Assembly (NCBI GenBank): GCA_964020155.1
Contig: OZ026566.1
Location: 1,755,789-1,819,788, forward strand
Reading direction: 5' to 3'
Source of the DNA: Chondrilla cf. caribensis
Taxonomy: Eukaryota > Porifera > Demospongiae > Chondrillida > Chondrillidae
Length of the DNA stretch: 64,000 bases
The notes under the pieces were generated by a model that ran no database searches, was not told the origin of the DNA, and saw only the letters and a program-made list of their open reading frames with translations. Below are positions 1 through 11,589 of the stretch, piece by piece (within the stretch, counting starts at the first letter, position 1; each line of letters opens with the position of its first letter). Position numbers and translations under genes: made by a program.

Positions 1-605
1 GGCAATAGCACGAATGAAAGTGATCTGGTGAGGTGGCTGAGAACTGGGGCCACTATCATCAGTCTGGGAACACAAAGAAGAATCACTTTCATCCCTGATT
101 TGACGATTAACGAGAGTGGCAAGGCTCCACTGCTTACCTCATCTTCTCGGAACACTGAAGCATCTCACAGGAAGGTTGAATAGATGTAGCCAAGCCTCCA
201 CACTATTCTCAACAGTTACCTGTCCAAGTACGTCCACAAACGTACGAGCATCTTGATCTTGAGAACCACGGGGAATTCTTTTGATAACCTTGACGCCCAA
301 CGGACCTCTGAAAGTACCTTGAGGGTAGAAGATGGAGGAGCACCTCTAGGTGTCAGCGTGGTGGAGTCTTCAGACAGTGGAGGAATTAAAGGAGGTTGAT
401 TAGACCCTGGACAACGGCACTTTATGAGTCTGTGAATACGAACAAGACCATCATTCTTTATTGGCATCAAATGCTTGCATACAAAACACAGAGCTGATCT
501 AAAACGCCCTGTGAAAACACTTTCATCTGAAGAAGACTGATTAGCATCATTTAGTCTATTGTATTGATCATATAATATATCATATATAACATAGTACTGT
601 TAAAT
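1..605 (-). pseudogene. Decayed retroelement ORF fragment with Cys/His motif
   Basis: The minus strand reads as a damaged protein-coding stretch cut by the left edge. An upstream part contains C-F-V-C-K-H, then NDGLVRIH and CRCPGSNQPP, a Cys/His plus 'CPGS' signature that I associate with the N-terminal part of reverse-transcriptase polyproteins in marine invertebrate genomes. It is followed by motifs of the type EAWLHLF...RC and SLATLVNRQI. The frame is broken twice: a one-base loss near 219-225 shifts the reading frame, and a TGA (complement of 139-141) interrupts it. Upstream, the frame is open to a stop near 605. The RT domain itself would lie outside the window. The family assignment is from memory of similar sequences; a host gene exon is a less likely alternative. 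Confidence 0.5.
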
Positions 606-2560
606 TTTGAATATTACTATGGCTATAGCTAATAAACTGCATAGCTCTTTACTGCAGGTACAACTGCTGATATTCACCGAATATCATATTATTATAAATT
701 TGTACATCCTTTCATGTATGTGTATCATACATGAATGATATTATGTATATTTATGACTATCCTACGTACAATATTTGAATTGCATGCTTTATACAATGAA
801 CAATAATATCATTATAAATTTGTCAATCAAATACATCCAGTGCTACATTTCACATGCAAAATTATAATAGCTGAATTAAAAGTGGTGTTGTATGTAACTC
901 CACAATACATAAACTTGCATTCAACACTCTTATGACATATAATGTACATGCATTAGCACAGTTTTATATTTACAATCCTGGCATTGTAGAATTTATGTAG
1001 ATTATCATATGTATTATGTATAATTATTATAGAATATTATATGTATAATACTACTCACACTTAAAAACTATGATAATATTCTTACATTACATTTGGATTA
1101 TATCGACTATTGAAGTACTTTATTATTATTATAGAATATTACACACTAGATAGTTAGAGCCATTCATAGTAGTGATGTACGAGTACACTAGTACAGTTCA
1201 CCGACAGGCATAGTTTTATATTAGTTAATACATACTCTTGGTTGAGGTAGTGGTGGTGGTGATGGCTCATTAAGTTGCAGTATGGGACTATTAGTAGCTG
1301 CTGTGGTGAAGTTGAGGTATTGATAGCTGATCTGACGTATCGAATTGCTGCGTGTTGGTCCCCACATAGATAGAGGCAAAGTGGTATGCGGATGCTGTTT
1401 TGATATTTTGACTAGCATATTATATTGGTTGATGCTTGGTGGAGTTGCAGGTAATGTGGGGACTTACAGCTGGCTGAGGGTAGGTACACTGATAAACCGT
1501 TATCTCCTTTGGTTGGGGTAGGGTTGGTGGACTTTTATTTGCTTTGGTGGATGCAAATTTGTGAGGGGTAGGTGGTACAGTGATAAAACCTTATCTGTTC
1601 CGGTGGAGATACAGGTTTCCAGAGGTAGGTAGGTACACTGCTATAGAGGTACATAGCTGCTTGGTGGAGTTGCAGTCAAAAACTTACCGGTAGGTGGATG
1701 TCATCTGACCAGGTAGAGATACAGACAAACGTGAGTAGGCAGGGTGACATGACGGATAATTTGACAAAGTAGTGTTGGCCAGGGATAGGTGATTGGTGAA
1801 ATGTTATCTGCTCTGGTGGATGCAAATTTATGAGAAGTAGGTCGTACAGTGATAAAATCTTATCCGTCTTGGTGGAGGCACAGGTTGCCAGGGGTACGTA
1901 GGTACACTGGTTAACTGATATAGAGCTGCTTGGTGGAGGTTCATTTGGAGATTCACTGATGGATGATAGTTATCTGCCCAGGTAGAGATACAGTTAGCCA
2001 TGAGTACGTGGTACACTGATATAACGGGCAATTTGAGAAGCAAATATGATGTTACATGCTCCAGCTAGAGGAATGAAATTTAAACAACTTCATGGAGCAG
2101 TGGAAAGTGGACATTTACTACTACAGATTTGAAAACCTTCTTAATACACACATGGAGTCATAGCAAGGAGAAATCCATGCCATGAGGGAGGGGAGGGAGT
2201 GTTACAACCATTATAGTGAGAGGAGATGGGTAGCACCTTGAATATGTACAACTGATTTCCAGTGTGGAATACTTAAGTAGGACACAAACATACGCTAGAC
2301 AATAACTCAAACAAGGTGACTATACATACGTACATCTGTTACGCATATACCAAACATGGATAGTTCAGAAAGTACATCTGAAGCATGCAAAATGGCTAGC
2401 TAGGTTAGTAAAGTACATGTAATTCTTGTCAGTACATTGATGGACACTAAAACTATAGAGCTGAAATAATATTAGTGGATCTATCACAAGCATCACCACA
2501 CACACCTTACAATACTGATGATGCTTCAAGGATACAATAGATACAATACCCAGGAAGGCT
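606..2560. other. AT-rich intergenic DNA, no gene seen
   Basis: I see no convincing coding exon here. The first half (to about 1200) is strongly AT-rich with repeated ATTATTATA and ACATGTA words. The second half holds the diverged tandem repeat listed separately. Short open frames on the minus strand are accounted for by that repeat. Confidence 0.6.
1430..2040. repeat. Diverged tandem repeat, about 270-bp period
   Basis: GT-rich DNA in which blocks recur in the same order. GGTGGATGCAAATTT at about 1546 recurs at about 1817, and both are followed by a GTACAGTGATAAAA block, a TTATCYG block, a GGTGGAG-x-ACAGGTT block, a TAGGTACACTG block and a GCTGCTTGGTGGAG block. The spacing gives a period near 270 bp, with smaller sub-repeats of GGTGGAG/GTAGGTACACTG inside. 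The copies differ at many positions, so the array is old. No coding role is visible. Confidence 0.65.
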
Positions 2561-2822
2561 GCTACGTTGGGCAAAGATCTCAAATGTAAACATTTACCAC
2601 TGAATACACCTGAATGTGCACGATACTTATTTCATCTTCAAAACAACAAAAGCGGGTGTCTACAAAAGAAACTGGTTTGCATTACATACGTATGTAGTAC
2701 TTTTCCACACAAGCTGTCAAGTGGGTCCTATTTTAACATCAATGTGGTGTCTAGAAGAGGGAAATAAAACAGTAAACAAGGTGACACAGTAAACAAACAC
2801 AAGGCATATGTACCATTTTGAA

Positions 2823-3982
2823 TTAAACTGTATCATCTCTGACCCAGCTGCTTTTTCTCTGGGTTCTATCATAGCTGTCATCAAAACTGGAGCCAGGGCG
2901 AGTGGATTCTTCACCATAGTTCTGCGAACCACCATCATCTCTGTAGCTGCCTCGTGATCGATACTCGTCATCTCTTCTGTACTTACCATATCCATGACTA
3001 TCTCCAGTGTTACCATATCGTGAGGTACCATAGCCCCTACCCCTGGATGATCCTGCACCACTGTACTTCGGTCTGCCTCGGCTATAGTCCCTACCGTAAT
3101 CCCTCTCATTCCCTCTACCCCGATATCCAGAATATGATGTACCAGAGCCATGTTGAGGGCTGCGAGATCTGCTGCGTGGTTCGTAACGCGATGTCATGTA
3201 TGAATCACCACCGTACTGGCCTCTCCCCCTGGATCTGTCAACAGAGCTACTGCTGTATCTCCCTCTGTAGCTGCTGCTGCTGTCATCTCGTCGATCGCTT
3301 GATTTGGTGAATGATGCCCTTCCACCTGACCTCTGGCCGTAAGAGTCTCTTCTGTCGAAATTCCCGCGGTAAGAAGACTGTCCGTCCCTGCTGAACGACG
3401 AGGAGCTTGATGTGAACGAGCTATGGCCTCTTCTACTCCCAAAATTATCTCTCTGAGATCCTCTTCCGCCTCTTCTTGATCCGTACTCGTTGCTGGAGTA
3501 CCTGAACGACCCTTGATAACGAGGAGGACTTACCGATATGGGTCGCTTGGGCGGGGGACCATCGCCAGAATATGCGGATGAGCGTATACGACGGATTTCC
3601 CTCATTTCATCCAGATTCTTCCCGCCAGTTGCCACCTCCACTCTAATGGTTCTACCGTTGAACTGCTTCCCATCCATGCCCCGAACGGCACTCCGAGCGT
3701 CTCTTTCGTTGCTAAAGTATACAAAAGCAAAACCCGGAGGATTTTTAGCCACCCACACATCTTCGACATCTCCAAAGGGCGAGAAAGCTTTAATGAGTTC
3801 CAATCTGTTGGCACCGTAATTGCCAAGGTCCCCCACGTATAGGCGAGACACTGGATATGAAAGATAATAACACGAAATTCAGAACACATAAACTAGTATA
3901 ATGCCATATTGGCAATCAAAACAAGAAAAGCCAACAAGAATGGGTAGACAGTAGACATCACGTACACACACAACAACCTACT
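2823..3982 (-). CDS. SR-family splicing factor (SRSF3/7-like), RRM plus RS/RGG tail
   Basis: Residues 1-75 form one RRM with RNP2 (LYVGDL) and RNP1 (GFAFVYF), and the segment VWVAKNPPGFAFV is close to SRSF3/SRSF7. The rest (to about residue 342) is rich in Ser, Arg, Gly and Tyr, with SRSRSPQ and many SRGRG/RGR repeats. The SRSF7 zinc knuckle is absent. The last exon opens at 3850 just after an AG. The upstream sequence offers CAA|GTAGGT at 3982-3981, and joining these makes ACA|ATG-TCT-CGC, so the start codon would be split A|TG by an intron of 131 bases (3851-3981). Proteins of this family bind exonic RNA and recruit spliceosome parts in nuclear speckles. The split start is inferred; family membership is firm. 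Confidence 0.88.
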
Positions 3983-4078
3983 TGTTTTTTTTTTCAACTG
4001 TACAGTTAACACGCGGCTTACTAACCACGCCTCTGACGTCATCGCATCATGTGATTTGAACAGTTTTTGGAGAGAAAG
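3983..4078. promoter_or_regulatory. Short divergent (bidirectional) promoter
   Basis: Less than 100 bases separate the end of the inferred first exon of the minus-strand SR-protein gene from the ATG of the plus-strand membrane-protein gene. It contains TGACGTCA at about 4033-4040, a perfect CRE/ATF-type palindrome, and no TATA box. Both 5' UTRs must lie within or overlap this gap, so shared regulation is likely (inference). Confidence 0.6.
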
Positions 4079-7001
4079 ATGTCGGACCAACCGATAACGG
4101 CCGATGGCCCTCCCCCAGAAAGTAGTGACGCGGGAAGAAAAGGAGTTACCATCGGACGGGTGGTCAATTTAAGTATTCTCGTAATCCACGTGGCCATTTT
4201 CATCACGGCTATCTGTGTGATTGGTATAGTGGGGAACTATCTGGTTGTCCTGTCTTTCTACAATTCTGAAGGCAATCCGACCCTAACTAATGGTCGCTGT
4301 CCCTTCTATGTCGTTGAATCTAGTACTAGTGCCGGTACTGTGGAGCTATCTCCCGACGGAGTATGTGTTTGGTTCATTTCTGGGCACTTGATATTAGCCC
4401 TTAGTGCTATCGCCTTCTTCGTCGTTGGTATAATCAGAGTCATCTTTGCTATGAAGTAAGTGACCGTGTTATTTGTGAATCGGATCGTCAGTGATGTAGA
4501 ATATGGCTTAATATATTTTAGAGGCCTTTGATGAGGCCTGTCCTATTCTGACCATTCGATCATAGATAATAGATATTCAATCATAGACACCTACGTACGT
4601 ACTTACCGAGGTATATAATTGAATTGAGATACATTGTGGTAATGTTTGATATTGTGTATAGGATTGAGGCTAATATACTGACAGTTTTTATTTTCAACAA
4701 ATTGGTAGTTAACAATGCAGAGCATAGTTTGCAATGGTAGTTAGATTGTCCTTTCTGTAGGTACTATCATCCTTTGATAATGTATGTTCTGTTTCTGCAG
4801 CATTGGAATTATCGGAACTGTGGTTGAAGTGCTTGGGACTATTCTCCTGCTGCTCATTGCTTTTAGTGTTGCCGTGTCACTTTCTGTGGGCATCGCTATC
4901 ACCTGTGACCAGTTGCAGAAGTCAAACTCTGCTAGGTATGTGATGTACGTATATTTAGCATCATTTTGTGCACCTGTTAGAATAAGATGGCAACCAGACA
5001 ACATGACATCATTATGGTGTTATGTTTACAATGATAACAATTACAGTGATGATAGACCACCTGTTTTACAAGACCACCTGTTGTCGGGAACAATGGTGGT
5101 CTTTCATGACAGGTACTGATGTGTACCTTGAACTGTTATAAATATTAATATACCTTTGAGCAACATTGGTCATACCATGGGGATCTATTGCTAATCATTC
5201 ACATGGTTATTGTGGGATTGGGGTTACTAGATATTCAAGACTTGATCTCTCATGGGTTGAGAGTGTTTATGTTTAGTTTTACAAAATTAACAAATCATTG
5301 AAATGCTCTGGGTATTTATTTGTAGTGTCTAGAATTCTTGTCTCTAAATGAATATCCTGGCAGTCTTTGAACTCGTGGAGAATCATTCCATTTGCATTTT
5401 CTACAGATCAACCTGCAAACTGTGTCTACAGTGTCTATATGTCATGTTTTTGCTTATACATATGTATATCCACAAAATCCAGTACGTTTGAATTTTATTT
5501 TGCTTCTCCTTGCTAGCTGTCCATTGACAGGTTTCCCATCCGGTATGGAGAGGTGTTTCACTAATGGGACCATGACAACGGAATACTGCTGGTACAATGA
5601 TGCCCAAGCTGCTCAGGTTGGTATTGTGTGTGCCATAATTGGAAGAGTAAATCATGAGGTTGATTGTGACAGACAGTCTTCACAGACTGGCCTTCCTAAA
5701 GATTTTCAGAAACAATTTTTGCAAATTTCAGCCGATGTCTTGAATACTAGTTGAATGCTTTCGCATATTTCATTTTTAGCCATTCATTACTCAGTCATAT
5801 AATATAATATGCAATAATTATGCTCGAAAAATTTGGTACTACATGTGTGGTGGTATCCTCAACTCAAATGATCATGTACAATCATGCGTATGTGAACACT
5901 GGGACCGGAGTGACTTTATTGAACAGGAAATGTAGGGTCTGTGATAGATGTTGGGAACACGATCTGTAATACATATGGGGAGTGCACGTCATAGTCATGA
6001 ACGTAGGAGGGGCTGTCAAGGTATGTCCTCACTGCATTTTGATCCGAAAGGGTATCAAACAAGCATTGCTAAATTGAAGGTTTCATTCCCAGGAAATAGA
6101 CACATCACACCAGAGCAGTGCTTCATCCAGTGGGGCAAGGGCTACTCAAATTTTAGTAATTAGTAATTTTTGTATTGAATGAACTTTTTTCACCCTTATT
6201 TCTTGCAAATTCGCTAGTATTTTTTTTGAGTGAAGGCCTGCAAACTGTTTACTATGCTGTTGTACTCCTTTACAAAATCAGGTCATACGTTTCCATAGGG
6301 TACATGTGGGATCACAGACAATGTATGCTATGTGTACTGCACATTGTCTATTGTGGGATTAAGTAAAGAGGGTTATTTTTTTAAATTTATTCTTGGTGTC
6401 TTTTATGCAACCACCATTAACTATTTCATTGTTTGTATGTGTGATTAATTTGGATGTGAATTGGTCTGAGCATAATGAAATTCCATGTTTATGATAATTT
6501 CTTTAATGTGCTGTGCCTATACACCTTATGACTATTGTATGTTATTTGTTATTAGACTGTTGTATGATCACCTTCATTACCAAATCTCATCGTACACAAT
6601 ATCTATCAAATGTGTGAAGTAAAAATGACATACAATTGATGGGCATGTAAGAGGAAATCAAATTTCCTTAATGTATTGGTCACCTAATATTGGAAGACTA
6701 CAATTGTCTACCATTATGGTGGGAAATGTAGTGGAGGTTGGCACTTCAAATTGCCTATTCACCGATATGAATTCCTTGCCAATATTTCCTGCTATATAAA
6801 ATATGGCATGTGGGCGGTTTTAATCTGAAACATTCTTGCTTCCTGCAGGGTGCGGCTTGGATCATACATTTGTTCCTGATACTCTTCCTTATTGTGTCCT
6901 TTGTTCGTTTGTGTATCTGGGGAAAGCGCTGGAAGGAGAATAGGCGCAGGGAAGCTCTCGAAAGCTATGACCGACTGGAGGAGACACCAGCTCCTGTTTG
7001 A
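4079..7001 (+). CDS. Four-helix integral membrane protein, 4 exons
   Basis: Exons 4079-4455, 4801-4935, 5517-5616 and 6849-7001 join in frame (765 bases, 254 residues). All donors and acceptors follow GT/AG. The N-terminus is short and polar. TM1 starts at VVNLSILVIHVAIF, TM2 is the VWFISGHLILALSAIAFFVV stretch, TM3 lies in exon 2 (GTVVEVLGTILLLLIAFSV) and TM4 in exon 4 (WIIHLFLILFLIVSF). Loop 1 holds GRCPFY and two Cys; the second extracellular loop has several Cys and an NGT glycosylation site. The tail is basic (GKRWKENRRR). The overall layout resembles TMEM179-type proteins, but I would not name it on this evidence. It shares a divergent promoter with the SR-protein gene. The first ATG of the frame is at 4079. 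Confidence 0.8.
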
Positions 7002-7027
7002 ATGTCTTTCAAACATTAGCATATCTG

Positions 7028-7033
7028 AATAAA
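7028..7033 (+). terminator. Poly(A) signal AATAAA of the membrane-protein gene
   Basis: AATAAA lies 27 bases after the stop codon of the four-helix membrane protein gene, implying a very short 3' UTR. No further sites were checked. Confidence 0.6.
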
Positions 7034-8303
7034 ACTTGTTAGATACATTCCGTAGTGTAGTGGAATGATACCCACCTGCTTGATAATGACCATTTGCTGC
7101 ATATTACTTTATACTTTAATTTGGGACACAATGTACTTCGCACTCTTGCATATGTAATTTACATATTATCCTGTTCATGTAGTGTAAGTGCTGGATGAGA
7201 CATTCTGTAGACTTAATCATTTCACAATTACACAAAATTGTCGGCATATACATGAGAGATGCATCGTGTGTTTTTGCTCCAATCGATTTGAACAAAATGG
7301 ATTTTTAATTATATGTACATGTTATAATGAATACATTATATTTAAGCACTTATCACAATTTTATCCCAAATGCAGGCATTAATTGGATAACTAATTTTGT
7401 GTATAATACATAGAAATGTACTGAAATAAGGTTATATCCATCCATAGCCTACTTTCCGATATCAGAAAGTGTACATTCATGATCGATCAGGATGAACCTG
7501 TGGATCTGCAAACAATATTGTCATAATAATATGTAACTTGCCTGCATGGTAAATATCCTGATTGCATATTAGATATCAGTTCCTGGTAAATGTATACACT
7601 TCACTTGGTTCACATCACGAATACCATGCATGTCAACCATGGAGTAACAAAAGTTTGATGAAGGTAGAAGGCCAAAGACATGTCACATGAAGATTCAAAC
7701 TCAATAGCGAATAGTCCACCACGTCAAAACGGTGTGAACCCCTTTTATCCCTGTTACTGTTCAGTCCATTAATTAATCTCCACAAGCAGCTTGTTTGTAT
7801 TCTGAAGGCTTCAACTTCATTTCGTGATCAAATTGTTGCATGTAGTTCCTAGAGATACAACAATGATGTGTGTTGCTTGCCAGCTATAGCCTCCACTTCT
7901 GGACTTCACACAGGACAGGATCTACATTTGCTATCATTTGACCAGCAGAAGATGCAACAAATGGAAAATTATACAGCTAGGAAAATGATCGTGTCTCTCT
8001 TCCCTCTTGCTCAGGAGCCACTATTGAAAATTTGATTTGACTACGGATAATTGCAAGGAGCTCTCTTTAATACGCCCACTTTGAAAACAACATTCACATG
8101 GCAATTGAAGATACCAATATGAGTAAACTTAGTGTACGTGGAAACTATAATAGCTCAGGGTATTATGCAATCTTCATATGCTATTGCGCAGTGTTATTTC
8201 TGTAGGCTACGTGATTACATCATACACTAACAGTGTAACGCCTGCCAACCGTGAGTAGCGGTTGACCTCATCTGAGAAGGAATCCAGCGCCAGTCTTAGT
8301 CCA
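7034..8303. other. Intergenic spacer, no gene seen
   Basis: AT-rich spacer between the membrane-protein gene and the first reductase. No exon, inverted repeat or long microsatellite stood out. A TTTCTGTAG at about 8196-8204 could be a 3' splice site of a 5'-UTR intron of the downstream gene, but this cannot be decided from sequence alone. Confidence 0.5.
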
Positions 8304-9503
8304 ATGGCAAGTAGGAACGTGAAAGTATTGGTAACCGGTGCCTCTGGATATATATCTACGCATATCATCAAGCAACTCCTTGAAAGTGGGAAGTATGCTG
8401 TCAGAGGAACTGTAAGGAACCTGAAAAACGAAAAAAAGGTGAAACCGCTACAAGATCTTGTTCCTTCCGCCCAAATCCCCCTCGAGCTGGTGGAAGCCGA
8501 CCTACTCAAAGAAGATACTTGGCCCGCCGCCGTAGCGGGATGCGATTATGTGCTTCACGTTGCATCGCCTTTTATTGTCGGTAAGAAAATCCGAGACGAA
8601 ATGACGGAATTGATCGAACCTGCCGTGAAAGGGACTCGGAATGTGCTCAATGCTTGTGCTGGGGCAGGAGTGAAGAGGGTAGTGTTGACAAGTTCAATTG
8701 CAGCCATTTCTGTTGGATTGGTCGGAGCAAAGAACCACGAGGAAAGTGTACCGTACACTGAAAAGGATTGGTCAGTCGAGAACGAGTGCCCACCGTACGA
8801 GAAGAGTAAAATGTTGGCCGAAAGAGCAGCATGGGATCTGCTGAAAGCACTTCCTGATGACAAAAAGTTCGAACTTGTTGTGATGAATCCTGGCTACGTG
8901 ATGGGACCTCTCTTGAGTCAAGACAGTGGCCAGGGATCAAAAGCTGCGATTGTATCAATTCTGAATGGCGAATTTCCAGGTGTACCTGCAGTGAATTTCC
9001 CTATTGTGGATGTACGTGATGTTGCTGCAGCCCATATCAAGGGTCTGGAAGCAGATGGAGCACCTAATCACCGATTCCTTCTCGTTTCACACAATGTGTG
9101 GATGCTTGAAGTTGCCCAACAACTGAAAGCTGAATTTGAGAGCCAAGGGTATAAAATCAAGACTGGAAAGCTACCAAAACCTATTGTTTGGCTCAGTAGT
9201 TTCTTCGACGAAAGTGCCAGGAGTATTTATGCATGTTTGAATCATGTTCTAACGTATGATGTTGAACCAATGCGATCCATACTTGGCATCAACCCCTTGC
9301 CTAGCGAGCAGACTATCATTGAAATGGCCTATAGTCTGATTGAGCTGGGAATTGTACCTCGGAAGCCTCGATATCGAGGACCACAGGGAGGAACAGAGGT
9401 GAAGAAACTCACATCTGAACAAGAGCCAACAAAGCCAACCGAAGAAGCCAGCCAACAACCACCCACCAGTGATACTGAAAAAGAAGACACCAATCTCGCC
9501 TAG
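8304..9503 (+). CDS. Extended SDR, dihydroflavonol-reductase-like, paralogue 1
   Basis: A single uninterrupted 399-residue frame; the first ATG in frame is 8304, followed by MASRNVKVLVTGASGYIS. The Rossmann glycine motif (TGASGYI, about residues 10-16) binds NAD(P)H, and Arg residues after strand 2 (RGTVRNLK) suggest NADPH. VLHVASPF, TSSIAAI (catalytic Ser) and YEKSK (catalytic Tyr-Lys) follow in the order usual for the dihydroflavonol-4-reductase/cinnamoyl-CoA-reductase branch, which reduces ketones or aldehydes. The substrate is unknown. Compared with paralogues 2 and 3 it has an extra C-terminal tail of about 30 residues rich in Glu, Thr and Pro, and it lies outside the recent tandem duplication, so it is the older member. 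It has no TATA box like the one in front of its sisters. The lack of introns contrasts with the flanking genes. Confidence 0.85.
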   Translation: MASRNVKVLVTGASGYISTHIIKQLLESGKYAVRGTVRNLKNEKKVKPLQDLVPSAQIPLELVEADLLKEDTWPAAVAGCDYVLHVASPFIVGKKIRDEMTELIEPAVKGTRNVLNACAGAGVKRVVLTSSIAAISVGLVGAKNHEESVPYTEKDWSVENECPPYEKSKMLAERAAWDLLKALPDDKKFELVVMNPGYVMGPLLSQDSGQGSKAAIVSILNGEFPGVPAVNFPIVDVRDVAAAHIKGLEADGAPNHRFLLVSHNVWMLEVAQQLKAEFESQGYKIKTGKLPKPIVWLSSFFDESARSIYACLNHVLTYDVEPMRSILGINPLPSEQTIIEMAYSLIELGIVPRKPRYRGPQGGTEVKKLTSEQEPTKPTEEASQQPPTSDTEKEDTNLA

Positions 9504-10199
9504 TAGAAACTCAGCATATCAACAATAGAATGGCCATTGTTCCTAGGAACAGTCCATATGTAGTATTTCATTAGTGAACAGAGCTGCATATAATTTGGAA
9601 TTAGTTGTTATGCTGTAAAGTAGAAATTTGTCATAAAAATTATAATGATTTCAGTTTGCATGTTTTACCTTGAAAAATACTCGTAATGTGCATGTACACT
9701 CATGCATCACAGAACTCATGGAAGATACTAAATTCTATACTATAATAAAAACTATAACTCCTCCTGCTATATGAAATACCACTTGATGTCTTGCCGTACT
9801 GTTCAGAAAAGAGTCAAGAAACAATCCAGCGAACACACTAGTATGATGTACTCTAGTTATACATAACATATTTATATTGTAGTAAATTTGTCAGTGAGTG
9901 TGGTTGGATTTTCACGAATCTTACATCATTCGCAAAAATTATAATTTTAGTCCTACGGAAATTACAGCTAGAGAGTATGGTAACACTATAGGGTGGCTGG
10001 AAAGGGCAAAGTTCATTTCAAGCTTGTGGATGTGTACATTATTAGGGGTGACTAAGTGCAAGCTAAGTATGATAATAATTATATTCACACTTTCTCTGCA
10101 CATGTACATATATTTCACAAATATTTTCATGTAGGTATGCATATGTAGCCTTGCATGTGAGTGACAAACATGCAATAATATGATTGTTGAGTACATGTA

Positions 10200-10268
<69 letters not shown>

Positions 10269-10963
10269 TCTCACTCTCAATACAAGAAGCAACACTAAAA
10301 ATAGCTAACTTCATTGAAATATAACCAAGTAGGCGTCAATGATAATTGCGTTTGCATAGCTAGTACAGTTACAAACACTATTACATTACAACAAACAAAC
10401 ACAATGCACCCAGTCTACTAAAAAAGTGCTCATTGACACAGTGCATTCATAGGTTTTCCCCAGAGTGAAAATCTAATACACATAACTTGTATGGCTGTTG
10501 GTCATGTCCTACTGAGTACACACGCACAGCACACTTATTGTTATTTTTATGCAATAGTATCACGCAATGCTTGACACAACCCAATAAATGATTCAATTAT
10601 GTAGTTAATATGGTTTAGTCATTAGTGAACCTTATACATAGGCTTGGACAGGTGATGGTTTCTACTAATGACATACATACATGTACATTATATACACATG
10701 GGTATATACGTATAATAATATTATTATATAGCACAAATATGCAGGTAATCGATTTGCACCTCTCTGTATCAGTACGTGTATAATATACGTACATATATAT
10801 AATTTGATATAGTCATACATTGGTCTGCAGGCCTGCGATATACAACTATTTTTCTAAATGTACCTGGTACATGGGTGATACAGTCCAGTGGCAATAGAGA
10901 GTAGTTGTGCAGTTATCTCTGATGAGATCAATGAGATGGGAGTATCTAAATATCAGTATCGTT
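9504..10963. other. Intergenic spacer with CA microsatellite
   Basis: AT-rich spacer between reductase 1 and the tandem-duplication breakpoint near 10964. Apart from the (AC)n tract at 10204-10265 and short TACGTA/ACATGTAC words, I see nothing functional. Confidence 0.5.
10204..10265. repeat. (AC)n microsatellite, about 31 units
   Basis: Uninterrupted AC dinucleotides. The poly-Cys/Val open frames that cross it on the minus strand are translation artefacts. Confidence 0.95.
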
Positions 10964-11589
10964 AATAGGCCGTTATTAATGCCCTTATTTGAAGTGTGTC
11001 ACCCATCAAGCCAATGATGCTGCTAAGGTGTGCATTAATTTTTATTGCCGTTAGACTGTCCCTCCTCCTCTCATTGGCATTTGGTGGGCAGTTGTAGCAG
11101 GCCAGACTAAGTCATGTACAAATATTATAGAATAGTTGAAACTTATGTAGAGTGCAAATGATTGAAAGGAAGACAGTGGACGTCTACTATACATACCATC
11201 TTCCAGGGGATAAGGAAGATGGTATCAGTGGGGACTATATTGCAGTGTTGCAAATAATATTATACAAAATAATGACAAAAATGATGCATCTACAAATCTC
11301 TCTCTGTGTGTGTGTGTGTGCACTGTGCATATATGATTCTAGAGTGGTATTAGACCAGTTGTTTGAATATGGAAAAAGGACAATGGATATTGAAATGACA
11401 ATGCAACAATGCTGAAGAGTTCTCCTGTAGCATTATAAGACTCCTTAGCAAGCAAAATAGCTACCGGTAGTCTAACTGTGCAGATAGGAGGCAAATAGTA
11501 GGTAGCCCTTAAAAATTATCAGTCTTAATGAGACATATTCCTGAAGACATGCAAATATATGTCCATGTACATGGCATCCTCTGTAGGTA

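Noticed and set aside
215..235. Splice donor AG|GTAACT ending the first-region reading frame
   Set aside because: The protein similarity continues immediately downstream in another frame, so a one-base deletion in a dead retroelement explains it better than an intron.
8207..8958. Antisense open frames across the reductase genes
   Set aside because: Recurrent shadows of the conserved coding strand in all three paralogues; they show no family motifs.
10204..10320. Poly-Cys/Val open frames on the minus strand
   Set aside because: Translation of an (AC)n microsatellite. The same applies to 15642-15976, 60522-60835 and similar places.
11152..11415. 87-codon open frame in unit 1
   Set aside because: The sister sequence in unit 2 (16876-17130) breaks the frame, so it is not under coding constraint.
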